Shown here piece by piece: positions 33,431 to 43,099 of a DNA stretch of 64,000 bases (positions are counted from its first letter, which is position 1; every line of letters begins with the position of its first letter). The DNA is taken from the NCBI GenBank assembly GCA_963971575.1, contig OZ020611.1:51159466-51223465 (forward strand). Direction: 5' to 3'. Made by a program: the position numbers and the translations under genes. This DNA is from Liopterus haemorrhoidalis. Lineage: Eukaryota; Arthropoda; Insecta; Coleoptera; Dytiscidae. Under the pieces are notes generated by a model. That model saw nothing but the letters and a program-made list of their open reading frames with translations. It ran no database searches and was not told the origin of the DNA.

Positions 33431-36400
33431 CTTAAAAATATTTCTTATTAGATAGTTTTTAGGAACAGTTCTAGAACTTCTTAGGTGAGGTTAAAATTAA
33501 ATGTTTCATAGTTATTTACTAAGTGAAGACATTCAGCAAAGAATTAGTTTTTAAAATGGTAGTGGCAAACGGAAAAATGATTTTAGAAATTTTTAGCAGG
33601 TCGGGGAAGTTAATTATGTAAATTAGAAAAAGAAGTGACCCTAAAATTGATCCTTGGGGAACTCCGGATTTTATTTCTAGAAAATTCAAACGTTTCTTCC
33701 ATTCTTTGGAACAGAACACGACACCTTAAACATATTTCTTATTAGATAGTTATTAGGAACAGTTCGAGGACTTCTTAGGCGAGGTTAAAATAAAATATTT
33801 CATAGTTATTTACTAAGTGAAGACATTCAGTGAAGAATAAGTATTTAAAATGGTAGTGTCATCGGCAAATATAATGGTAAACACGTCGGGGAAGTCATTT
33901 ATGTAAATTAAATGGGAAGCGGCCCTAAAATTGTTTTTTAAAAATTACTTTTCGTTCCTTAAGTTTTGCTTCAAGAATATATATTTCATATACGAGGGTT
34001 ACCTTTCATGTTTTTACAAACGACCACTAGATGGCAATATTGAAATGTGTCATTACTATATTCGTAATATTTGACATTTGTTATTGTGAAATCAGTGGAA
34101 GCTTGTAAATTGACCGAGTAGTTTGTTGACACTGAGCGTTTAAAAATAACAATTTATAGAAAAAATGGATATTATTCGTGAAAGTTTTCGTTGGATGAAT
34201 TTTTACGATTTTAGTAAAAGCCTAACTCAACAACAATTCATAGATTCGCTTCGTTCAACTTTTGGTAATGAAGCATCAAAAAAAACTATTTACAATTGGT
34301 TTGCAGAATTTCGTCGTAGTCGTGTGTCCGTCAGTGACGAATTTCATGAAGGAATACCAAAATCGGTTGTGATTCAAAAAAATATCGATGCTGTGCGCAA
34401 AATGATTGAAGAAGATCGGTATGTGACCTACCGTGAGATAGAGACATCCTTTGGCATATCGCAGATTGCAATACATTCGATTTTGCATGAACATTTAGCT
34501 GTGAAAAAGATCTGTTCCCGAGAGATTCCGTATAATTTGACCGAAGCTCAAAAAAAGACTCGTGTTGATTGTTGTAAGGAACTACTAAAACAATTCAACC
34601 TAGACACTGCAAAAGCCGTATAAAACATCGTTACAGGTGACAAAATTTGGATTTATTCATATGAACCGGAAACTGAGCAACAATCCACTGTCTAGGTCTT
34701 TGCTCACTGTTGCTCGTTCAGTTAATGCTGAATGGTATACAACAATTTGTTTGCCAGAAGTCATCGACAAAATCAGGAAAAACAACCAAAAACGTCGCAT
34801 TATTCTTCATCATGACAATGCAAGCTCCCACACAGAACGTCAAACAATTGATTATTTGAAGAAGAAAAACATCGAATTAATGTCTCATTGCCCGTATTCA
34901 CATGATTTATCCTCTAATGACTTTTTTTTTGTTCCCCAATATCGAATCAAAAATACATAGAGAGCGATTTTCGTCACTTCAAGAAGCAATTGAAGTCTTT
35001 AAAAACCATGTGTTTGAGATACCAACTTCAAAGTGGAAAAAATGTTTCTAGAATTGGTTTGAACGCATGCAACAGTGTATAAATCTTAAAGGCGAATATT
35101 TAGAAAAGCAATAAAACAGTTTGTTCCAAAAAATTTTTTTCTTTCTCAGTTTTTGTAAAAACTTAAAAGACAGCCCTCGTATATCACATTAAATAAAAAA
35201 TATTTGACCAAGATCAATTTCCACGATCAATTTCCACATTAATCAAAAAAATAACCTGATAACTAGTTCACATTAATGTATGTTCACATCATACTTACAG
35301 TATATGTAGTTCTAACAAATGGTTTTCCTTTCAGTCTACGGTCTTCATTGCATATTAGTTTGTCTCCTGAATTTCTATTTCCCAAGATTAAATTAGATGA
35401 CCAATCATATCCTGCGTCTAAATCTAAAGGTTTGGGCAATGGGAGATTTACATTTACTGCCGAATGAATCTCCAAGCACACTGGAATATTCAAAATTTGA
35501 TTAAAATAAAAAACAAGTTATAAGATAAGAAAAAGAAGTAAACTTTGTAAATTAAATATATTATGTAGTGTAATTGACAGAGGAGACCGTGTATTCTCAG
35601 TGAAACATGGTTAATATAAAATTAATAAATAAATAAAGCACTCGGTAAGTTTCACATATATCTATTTCGGCAGTGACCCCCATCTACAGGAGTTTAAATT
35701 ACAAACTAAACTTATTTTTAACAGATACATTCAGTGGGAACAAATTTTAATGTTAGGGAATACAAGTGTAAACAAATGAACAGATAAGGGAATTTTTTTA
35801 CCGATTTATTAGGGGTGAGTTGTAAACATCAATCTGGTCATTCATTAAGGGAATTCCAGAGTTGATATTTTTCTAACTTTTATTATGAATGCGTAAAATT
35901 TTAAAGTCATTTATGGAAACGTTATGATTATTGGTGATCATGTGTTCTCCTATGTTGGACTGTTCTACTTTTTTATTTTGGATGGCTTTCAAATGTTCTC
36001 CAAATCTTTTTTTTTTTTCGTTTTTTCTAAAAAAAATTTTCGACAAGTTTGGCCTATATATTTTGCTGACCAATCTTGGCATGATGCTTGATAAACGTCA
36101 CTTTTCTCAATCAGTTTTATCTAGTTGGTTATTAACAAGTAAATTTTTAATTGTATGTTTATTATAAAAGGCTGGAGTTATATTTAATTTCTTTAATTTT
36201 GATCCTATTTTGAAACTAACCTGGCCGTAAAAGGGTATTTCTTTTATAAATTTTTGTATCTGGTATACTTAAGGGATAAAAATATGTTAATAAAAGTTTT
36301 TTGCGCTTTTTTATAATAATTTTGTCTATTTCAGCCTTGTTATAATTGTTATTAGTAGCAATTTGATAATTAGTTTGTAATTCCAGATTACCTGTTAATA

Positions 36401-39400
36401 AAAGTATTTTGCGCTTTTTTATAATAATTTTGTCTATTTCAGCCTTGTTATAATTGTTATTAGTAGCAATTTGATAATTAGTTTGTAATTCCAGATTACC
36501 TTTTTTTCCATTATCTGCTAATTTGTTTATACTTGTATTCCCTACCATTAATATTTGTTTCCACTGAATGTATCTGTTAAAAATAAGTTTAGTTTGTAAT
36601 TTAAACTCCTGTAGATGGCGTCACTGCCGAAAAACGTATTGAGTACATTAAATTTATATTTGTGGAACTTACCGAGTGCTTTATTTATTTATTAATTTTA
36701 TATTATGTAGTTATAATAAAGCAAAAAAAAAAAAAAAGGTGAAGTATGAATGTCACACATTTCAGGGTTTTGCAGGTATTTAATTAGTGTAAGAAGCTAA
36801 CAGATTGCTGGATGTCGAAGAATATATTTTTGATAAAAAGTTTTTTGATAATCATTTGTATTCGTTATTTGAGTACTAAGAGCTTCCATTTTTTTTTTTT
36901 TTTTTAACTCAATATAAATTATAAAATCTCAGTGATTTTTTCTGCATTTGCTTCATACTAATCTTCATTAAATAAATAAGAAATATATTGATAAATGGCT
37001 TAATTTTTTCAATTTCTTTTTTTTAAATTTATTTATTTTACATCGGCCTATTTCTGTAACGAGGCTAATGGCCGATGCCAGGGGGCGAGCTCCTACACCT
37101 GGATGAGGGGTGAATGATTGTGAAAATGAGAGTAATGTAAACATATTATTCTCGCCCGAATAATATCACCAACGAAGGAGGCTCGAACCACCGACCGCCC
37201 AAACCAGACTGTTTCTAACAGTCTAAAATCACACGACTTAATGCGCTCGGCCAATTCGTTGGCTTTTCAATTTCAGAAACGTATTTTTCACTTTTAATAA
37301 TGTGTTATTTAATTTACCTATTATTAGTAATTTCCTACATGAACACTGCTATTACACTATGCAAGAATTTCTTTGTAGTAATGTTTCTACTAGTTTTGTT
37401 AACTAAATATTGTAAATTACATATGTATTTACTGCTTTGTCAGTTTATGACGATGATATGCATGTAAAAATGTCTTACTCTAATAAAGATTATTATTATT
37501 ACCTAAGTACTGTAAGTATTTAACTACCAAAAATTATGTATTCTTGTTCGATATCTTAAAAACAAAAAACTAAACTAATTCAAACAATAGATATGTAGGC
37601 CTCTAGGCTCCTACAGACATGAACAAAATTCTCAGCTGTTAAAATTTGTTTCGTTTCTTAATCTACGTTTTATACATAACATTAAAATTCTATTCAAATT
37701 ATCTACAGCTGACCAATTTCGAAATAATTTATTCCTTCATCAGAGCTACTGAGATATTTGTAGTGAGTGATATAATAACAACTAATTTCTCAGCAGCTCT
37801 GATGAAGGAATAAATTATTTCGAAACTGGTCAGCTGTAGATAGTTGTGCTTTATTTTATGCCCGATACCCGTACAACCTTTCCACTTTTACTCTTTACGG
37901 ACACGACCATCTCCATATTAAAATTATCTAGATATGTATTTTACTGAATTCTTTATGAATAAATGTAATAAAAATTTCTTTAAAATGTGGGATTGTTATG
38001 TCTGCAGGATTTAAATAAAATGACAGTGTTAGAGTTTTTAAATGATTTTGTATTATGAATTGATAAGATGTTGACTGTTCGGAAATGTATAGGTAACTGA
38101 TCAAATGTTAACTAGACGGGCCATTTCTCGTAATGACGAGATGGTTTATGACCTCTTTTGGATGAAAATAATTTCTTAAGTACGTCACTATTTGTAAAAT
38201 CTAAATATGGTAACTTATGGTAAAAATGGTAAATTATATAGAATTAATACTTGAAATATGTTAAATCCGAAGGAAATTAGTATTAAAATATAATCTGGGA
38301 ATCTCCATCAGATGAGTCTTAAACCACCTGCCGCCACAAACATATTTAGATGCTTAAAAAAATCAACGTCGGCAATGCTTTTCTCTTGTCAAAAATAATT
38401 AAACTTAAATATAATTAAATATAATTGTGAGAACCGAAAAATAAATTTCAATAAAAATAATTTAAGCAACATTGAACTGCTAGATAACGTTATTGCTAAA
38501 ATAATTCAGAAAGTCCGATGAATTGTACGAATGTTAAGTAAATCATAATTTAAAAATAAAATTCTTCAACAATACGTAAAAATTGAGTACAATAAAGAGC
38601 TTAAGTTGATATTGGATGTAAAGACAAAGTGGAACAGCCTTCTGGAAATGCAGGAGCGGTTTGTTGCTTTAAAATCATGCATATTGAAAGCATTGTTGGA
38701 TATTAAATTGAATATTCTCGAAATTGGCAATATTTCGAAGAAGAAATATTTAGTAATTAACGACATGGTAACGGCATTACAGCCATTAAAAATTGGTATT
38801 GAGAGACCTGGCCGACGCGACGGAACACTATTTGAAGCAGAGGGTGTGTTTGTGTTTGAAATTTTGTATGAAAAGTACGATTTAAATCGTATTTGTAGGA
38901 TTGTTTTTGATGATGTACGATGTACGATTTTATTGAAAAACATATATGTTTATATACTTTTTTAGTAAGTTAAATATTTATATTATATAATGCGATATAT
39001 TGAATATTTTAGCCCCCGGGTTTCAAATCGACGCGCTCTTAAAACAATCGGTTGGTCTTGCTATGATCGGAAATATTTGAATAATCAAATATACAAAGCT
39101 CACTCCTCATTGGTTAATGTACTGTACTACAAACTTAAATCGATCTTTTCGTATTGGTGTTGAATGTGAATGTAGTAAAAATATGTTGAAAAATACCCTT
39201 TTTACGACTAAGATTTGTTTTGTTGTGCCATGATAATGAGGAATGTGCGAGGAAAAATTATACATTTTTTATCTTTTTCTGCTATTCTAAACGATTAGGC
39301 GAAACTAACTGGAATTTTAATTTTTTTAAGTATGATTTTTTTGAAAAATGATCAAAAGCCTCAATCAATCTGTAAAAATTACTATATTTGAAAATCTAGT

Positions 39401-40645
39401 TCCGCCTAATCGTTTGAAATAGACTTTGTATGATTGTGCAATACAAAAAATTTTAATTAATAATTTTCAAATTAATTACACAGCAATTTTTTATACGCTC
39501 ATTAAAAAAAAAAACGATTTGTACGATTTTTTTCTTAAAAATACGATCATTTTGAAGTGTTTGTACGATTTTTTCCTCTTCGCCATCTGGCAACACTGAG
39601 TTACTCAAAAACAATAATAGTTTTTCGTCTAAAATGCTGGAATCTGTCCAACGGAGAATTGTCAAACGAAGGAATAATAATTTAATTGGCTTACTAAAAT
39701 ACCTAAACAACTCATCAAATTATAACACTACATACGAATCGGAAGTAAATCCCATATTACTACTGCCGTTTAAATCAGTATTGCAAGCTACAGCTAAAAA
39801 GTTATTTGCTAAACTTTTTGTTGCAAATGCGGATGCTTGTAGTATGGAAGATTTAGATAGTAGTGGTGATGAAGCTAAAAATTCACTGATGGCAGAGCGA
39901 GAAATCACGTGTGCATTATCACTTCATCAGAAGTTGGATGTTGCTATTTCGAATGTGACACGAGTTGAGAATGCCTAAGGTTTTCTATATGACGTAAAAA
40001 ACATGAAAAATTATATGATGTACTAATGACCATTCCACCGACATCGATTGAATCTGAAAGAGCCTTTTCTGTGGCAGCCTTTTCGTCACAAAAAATCGGT
40101 CATCATTAGGTGATAGCTCCATTGACACCTTATATTATTTGAAAAATTATTATTAAAACTTAATTTCCTAACGAAATTTATTTTTCGGTTCTCACAATTA
40201 TTTTGAATTATATTTAAGTTTAATTATTTTTGTATTATTATTTAAGTTTTTCTAAATAAAAATAATTTGTAAATTATTAGTAATATTTTTTCGAATTCTG
40301 AATCTGAATTAAAGATATTTCTGAACACACAATATGCATATGGATTAATTAGTTGTATTCATGCAATTTTAAAAACCTCTGGAAATCCCGGGATCCCGGG
40401 AGTAGATCAAATTTCATCCCGGATCCCGGGATTAGAAAATTGCGGGAAATGGGAAGCCCTAATTACTATGCATCAATTCTAAACGAACGCTAGATACCTA
40501 CGAAATCCAGAAATGTGATTCACATTTTATTTTCATGAATTTTTTTGATTAAAACTTTTGCTTTAAAACTAGTGTAAAGTGTATACTTACATAAAAGCAC
40601 AATAAATGTGCAAAAAATAATCTTAATGTTTAGCAGTCTGGCCAT
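33233..40645 (-). CDS. MBF2-family secreted protein, three exons (join of 40591-40645, 35299-35480, 33233-33430)
   Basis: Minus strand, 144 codons; phases (1 then 0) and all GT/AG sites agree. Residues 1-26 form a signal peptide (MARLLNIKIIFCTFIVLLLC, then LEIHSA; likely cleavage after HSA). The mature part has GYDWSSNLILGNRNSGDKLI, an early basic stretch, then ITYIEVRDMW-DGTNGKVKLESGG and HVNINMISQMFRGMRFWIKVYA. The order '(G.R..GD.L), (I..I...D...(D)GTGG...(L/I).SGG), (V.I...SQ...G..F.(I/V).(I/V)Y)' is that of the MBF2 family, small secreted insect proteins (original member a silkworm transcription co-activator; most function unknown, often salivary or haemolymph). Introns are 1.87 and 5.11 kb and full of TEs. 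No close neighbour in an obvious pathway. Confidence 0.85.
33415..33937. repeat. ~295-bp tandem duplication carrying LINE reverse-transcriptase fragments and a splice acceptor
   Basis: 33415-33706 and 33707-33937 align with period 295 (for example GGAACAGAACACGACACCTT at both starts, and TTTACTAAGTGAAGACATTC in both). On the minus strand copy 1 encodes SGVPQGSILGSLLFLIYIIN then FPDLL; copy 2 keeps YINDFPDVF and the FADDTTIL catalytic box. So a LINE RT fragment sat in intron 2 and was duplicated together with the start of exon 3. Confidence 0.75.
33993..35179 (+). mobile_element. mariner-family element in intron 2 of the MBF2 gene, frameshifted and deleted
   Basis: TIRs CGAGGGTTACCTTTCATGTT and, inverted, CGAGGGCTGTCTTTTAAGTT, flanked by TA (33991-33992, 35180-35181). 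34165-34623 encodes the N-terminal helix-turn-helix half (TQQQFIDSLRSTFGNEASKK, IYNWFAEFRR, ISQIAIHSILHEHL) and ends in a premature stop. The first Asp motif (TGDKIWIYSYEPE) is in the next stretch; after a ~150-bp deletion 34637-34960 gives EWYTTICLPEVIDKI, IILHHDNASSHT (second Asp) and HCPYSHDLSSNDFFF (third Asp region). 1187 bp, inactive. Confidence 0.85.
35299..35480 (-). CDS. MBF2-family gene, exon 2
   Basis: Acceptor TTTTGAATATTCCAG before 35480; donor GTAAGTATGA after 35299. 182 nt: two bases completing codon 19, then 60 codons ending RTTYT. Encodes the N-terminal half of the mature protein including NRNSGDKL. Confidence 0.85.
35621..36705 (-). mobile_element. Penelope-like element with GIY-YIG endonuclease remnant, in MBF2 intron 1
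   Basis: Flanked by inverted terminal repeats at 35621-35745 and 36553-36705 (CTCCTGTAGATGG, AAGCACTCGGTAAGTT and their inverses), the 'pLTR' arrangement of PLEs. On the minus strand, 36548-36216 encodes the linker (NLELQTNYQIATNNNYNKAE). The frame continues through KLKKLNITPAFYNKHTIKNL, a stop, then DVYQASCQDWSAKYIGQTCR and, after a frameshift, KKRFGEHLKAIQNKKVEQSN, IGEHMI. This is the GIY-YIG fold (YQ...YIGQT.R) with the downstream (R/K)F.EH...I and EHMI motifs. The RT is absent, and stops and frameshifts make it defective. Confidence 0.78.
36285..36500. repeat. 108-bp tandem duplication in the PLE linker
   Basis: TGTTAATAAAAGT-TTTTGCGC at 36285 recurs at 36393 with almost no change. Because 108 is divisible by three, the duplication is in frame and repeats 36 residues of the PLE linker (GNLELQTNYQIATNNNYN..). 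Confidence 0.85.
36738..36905 (-). mobile_element. family A Helentron-like terminal fragment
   Basis: GGTGAAGTATGAATGTCACA, CATTTCAGGGTTTTGCAGGT and CTAAGAGCTTCCATTT match the hairpin end and inner blocks of the copy at 63.4 kb. The hairpin is damaged (ATGTCACAC) and the rest of the element is missing. Confidence 0.55.
37022..37263 (-). mobile_element. tRNA-derived SINE
   Basis: Minus strand. The head starts GCCAACGAATTGGCCGAGCG with A-box TGGCCGAGCG and B-box GGTTCGAGCC; GCCAACGAA and TTCGTTGGTG can pair as an acceptor-like stem. An unrelated body follows (short hairpin ATATTATTC...GAATAATAT, then CACCTGGATGAGGGG inverse and CATCGGCCATTAGCCTCGTT), ending in TAAAATAAATAAATTTAAAA. 242 bp, typical of insect SINEs; the head looks tRNA-Leu/Ser-like with a long variable arm. 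In intron 1 of the MBF2 gene. Confidence 0.82.
37706..37748 (-). ncRNA. hammerhead ribozyme motif, inverted second copy
   Basis: Minus strand: TAGCT + CTGATGA + A + the same stem II hairpin + GAAA + TTGGTC + AGCTG. Stem I now has a U-G pair and stem III a U-G wobble, so the motif is slightly weaker than the plus-strand copy; the core is intact. Confidence 0.58.
37794..37836 (+). ncRNA. hammerhead ribozyme motif, type I, minimal stem III
   Basis: CAGCT (stem I) + CTGATGA (core) + A + hairpin GGAAT..ATTTC (stem II) + GAA core + AC-TG-GT (two-pair stem III) + C (cleavage position after GTC) + AGCTG (stem I, perfect complement of CAGCT). Every invariant core position is present; the extra A before stem II is the only irregularity. 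This compact form is the one established for Penelope-like elements. Self-cleavage has not been shown. Confidence 0.68.
38389..40463 (+). mobile_element. hAT element relic in intron 1 of the MBF2 gene
   Basis: Two separated coding pieces plus 3' subterminal sequence. 38606-38965 starts LDVKTKWNSLLEMQERFVAL (the D(V/T).TRWNS...ML.R motif of hAT transposases). 39634-39978 encodes MLESVQRRI...(LLKYL)...SALSLHQKLDVAI-like sequence, and about 40020-40110 resembles the IPPTSIESERAFS box with frameshifts. The 3' end has palindromic CCCGGGATCCCGGG repeats and GGGAAATGGGAAGCCCT. A ~58-bp segment near 40178 recurs inverted at 38389. Broken and inactive. Confidence 0.65.
40591..40645 (-). CDS. MBF2-family gene, exon 1 (start codon and signal peptide)
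   Basis: ATG at 40645-40643 in the context TTCAAAATGGCC, 18 codons plus one base, then a strong donor GTAAGTATAC. Too short to show as an open frame; found because it splices in phase to exon 2 and supplies a hydrophobic leader. Confidence 0.75.
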
Positions 40646-41343
40646 TTTGAATACTCGTACCAAATTGGCAGTATTTAAAGATGCAATTTACCAAAAAAGG
40701 TTGGTTTACGGTCAACTTCTTACTAGTATAAATCTATAGGATACCGTGGTTTATATATGCTAGCACACGCCATATAATATACATTTTTTATTGCAAATCT
40801 TAATCTTATATCGAATTAAGTATCTGATAATATTTACAATAATATTTGCAATAATATTTGCAATTTATTTTTTATTTATTATATTTATCTTGTTTACTTT
40901 TATTTATTTGATCTATTTTAAACGAAAATTAATTACGAAAGACACGTATTTCCGTTCAGTATTTTTTACTTTAAATGTCTTATTGCTTTAATTATTGACT
41001 TGAGGGCAAGATAAGCACTAGAATTCTATAGTATAGGTTTAATGACAATTGGTTATATGAAATAAAACAAAATTTCCTCTTGGTTCTCGTCAGTTTTATT
41101 GTCAGTTATATAAAATTAAAATTAAACGTTTTTTAAACGTTTACACATCATCAGTCTAAAAAATATACATACAATTTGTTGCAATCTACTGAAAACATAT
41201 GTATTAAATATTAAGAACACAATCTAATTTTTGACAAATGATTAATAATTTAAGACAATGCAGCATTTCAAAATTAGAAAATAAAAACAAACTTACCATT
41301 TTTTTTTTTTAAATTACATTTGTTTATAAATAATGTTATAATA
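40646..41343. other. no gene; possible promoter region of the MBF2 gene
   Basis: Upstream of the MBF2 start codon (minus-strand gene). AT-rich throughout, and TATA-like TATATA strings are too common here to call a promoter. Contains a CTGATGATGTGTAAACG-type stretch (minus strand, near 41150) that recalls PLE ends, but without a GAAA core. Confidence 0.35.
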
Positions 41344-42384
41344 AAAAATTGATGTGAAGTGTGAATTTTCACACATTCAGGATTTCGCATGTATTAAGTG
41401 AATGATGATTATTTGGGATGCCAAAACAAATTTTATGTTAAAATATTGTTTTGTTAATTTAAATTCGAATGCCTAATACGATTATTTAGGTTTCTAAATA
41501 TGTGCAGTATTTTTTTTTATACATATATATATACCAAGGTTCATCAAGATTTTGAAAATTGCGCCTATGACTTCTATTGGTTGTTATAAGTCATAAGCTC
41601 CGTCCATCCGATTTCGTGTGCATTGAAACATAGAATTAAATTATAATTTCAACAATTTCCACTGGTTATTAAAATTACGCTTTTAAAAATTAAATGCAAC
41701 ATTTGCCAAAATATAACTAGAATTTTGAAAATATAATTTAAACAAAATTAAAAAGCAAAAAAAAAACAGAAAAAATAAAATTGTCTCCCCTCGCCGATAT
41801 CGAACTCTATTTTGTTGGGTAAGAAGCGAGTACCATAACCATTACACCAGGATACGCCTTCTAGTGTAGCGTGTTACTTAACTATAACTTTTGTACATTG
41901 TCAACCAAAAAAGCACAAAAAATGCGTTATTTTCCGAAAACATAATCTGATCAAAATTTCCTGTTGTACTATTCCGGTTCACACCAATGTACATTACTTA
42001 GAATTTTTTCAGAATTTTAGTATAAACTATCTGGGCTACAGGGTGTGGCACAATTTTTTGCACAATTTTGGGAAAAATCGCATCAAAATAAAAATTTGAT
42101 CGTTAATCCACGTACTAAGGGCTTCCATTTGATACCCTACTCAGAATTTAAAAAATATTTTGTTTTTCCGATGAGCACATATTTGTTTATATTTTTAGGG
42201 GGATATGTTTTTTAGATGTTTTAGTATTTTTACTATGTGCGGGTTAAAGAGTTGTAAAAGCATGCCAAATTTAAACTCTCTAGGTTTAGCCACTTGGCTA
42301 CAATTTTTACCGAACAGACAGACAGACAGCCGACAAAATGACGGTATAAGGGTTTTTTTGGTCATAACTACAAAACCCTAAAAA
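41344..42384 (-). mobile_element. Helentron-like non-autonomous element, family A copy 3
   Basis: Minus strand: TTTTTAGGGTTTTGTAGTTAT, a very short (GTCT)n (42315-42330), GTAGCCAAGTGGCTAAACCT, body, tRNA-like module 41783-41858, closing ATGCGAAATCCTGAATG and the hairpin GTGTGAAAATTCACAC before TTCACATCAATTTTT. Directly adjacent to a family C remnant at 42386. Confidence 0.7.
41783..41858 (-). ncRNA. tRNA-like module in family A copy 3
   Basis: Minus strand: GGCGTATCCTGGTGTAATGG, TTATGGTACTCGC..., A-box TGGTGTAATGG (perfect consensus), B-box core GTTCGATATC, then GGCGAGGGGAGAC and a T-rich tract (TTTTATTTTTTCTGTTTTTTT). Resembles the 5' half of a tRNA more than copies 1 and 2 do; the T arm is degenerate. 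Confidence 0.52.
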
Positions 42385-42385
42385 C

Positions 42386-42580
42386 CAATGGCGAAGAGAG
42401 ACCTCTGCTAGACTTGGCCGATCTAAAAACCGAAAACATTACCTCAAAATCTATTCCTGTCACAAATTTTCAAGTGTTCACTGTGAAAATGTCCCTGGAA
42501 CATGAAACATGGTCGTCCAGCAAAATTTTAACATCGAAAATTATAAAAATACTAAAGGCTTGTTGGGCAAATTGCCTTTG
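42386..42580 (-). mobile_element. family C Helentron-like remnant
   Basis: CCAATGGCGAAGAGAGACCT, CTGCTAGACTTGGCC matches the 3' end of family C (minus strand: CAAGTCTAGCAGAGGTCTCT with an AGAG-GT-CTCT hairpin). CATGAAACATGGTCGTCCAG and ATTTTAACATCGAAAATTAT match its 5' block. The middle, including the microsatellite, is deleted. Confidence 0.6.
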
Positions 42581-42942
42581 AAAATTTAGACGCTAAAGAG
42601 CCAAATTCGCCCTTTACGGCATCTGGACATTTTAAAGAGCCATAATTTTGTTTTAATACATGACTTTTTGTAGCGTCATTTAATGAGTAGTGCATAAATA
42701 CGTTTTTCCACACGTGTTTAATTAAATTACAATTATTAGCAAAATTTACATTTTCGTGAAAAATAGTACTCATAAATAACTACCAATCACAAACCTATAT
42801 TTCCATAATTCACTCTCGCTGATCCAATCATATTTAACATATGGCAATGGGAATGGCCAAAACTACAGTGGTAGCAGGCAACACGGATGAAGCTATAACT
42901 TTCATTAAAATTATCAATTATGAGTCTAATTTATTTGTTTAA

Positions 42943-43095
42943 CACGTTGACTGCCATTTACGTTTTCTCGTAGTTAACGTTCTTGCCCAGGACGCCTACT
43001 ACAAGATTACTTGTAGCACATTGACTTAATAATATAATATGGCTATATCAAATTGACGTCTGAGACAAGAATCCTGAATCTTGGTAGTCAACGTA
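42943..43095. mobile_element. piggyBac-like MITE flanked by TTAA
   Basis: TTAA (42939-42942) CACGTTGACTGCC ... GGTAGTCAACGTA TTAA (43096-43099): 13-bp inverted termini and the TTAA target duplication characteristic of piggyBac. 153 bp, non-coding. Confidence 0.65.
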
Positions 43096-43099
43096 TTAA

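Larger units (their letters stand above)
37703..37917. mobile_element. Penelope-like terminal repeats in inverted orientation
   Basis: CTACAGCTGACCAATTTCGA through TCATCAGAGCT on the left is the inverse of AGCTCTGATGAAGGAATAAA through GGTCAGCTGTAG on the right, separated by ~45 bp. The right part continues with CGATACCCGTACA and TACGGACACGACCATCTCCA, also found at positions 1-105. No protein is left between the arms, as if an element collapsed to its ends. PLE identity is inferred from the hammerhead motif in both arms. Confidence 0.6.

Noticed and set aside
41100..41160. Fourth hammerhead ribozyme (CTGATGATGTG on the minus strand)
   Set aside because: CUGAUGA is present, but no GAAA follows the hairpin and no stem I pairing is found.
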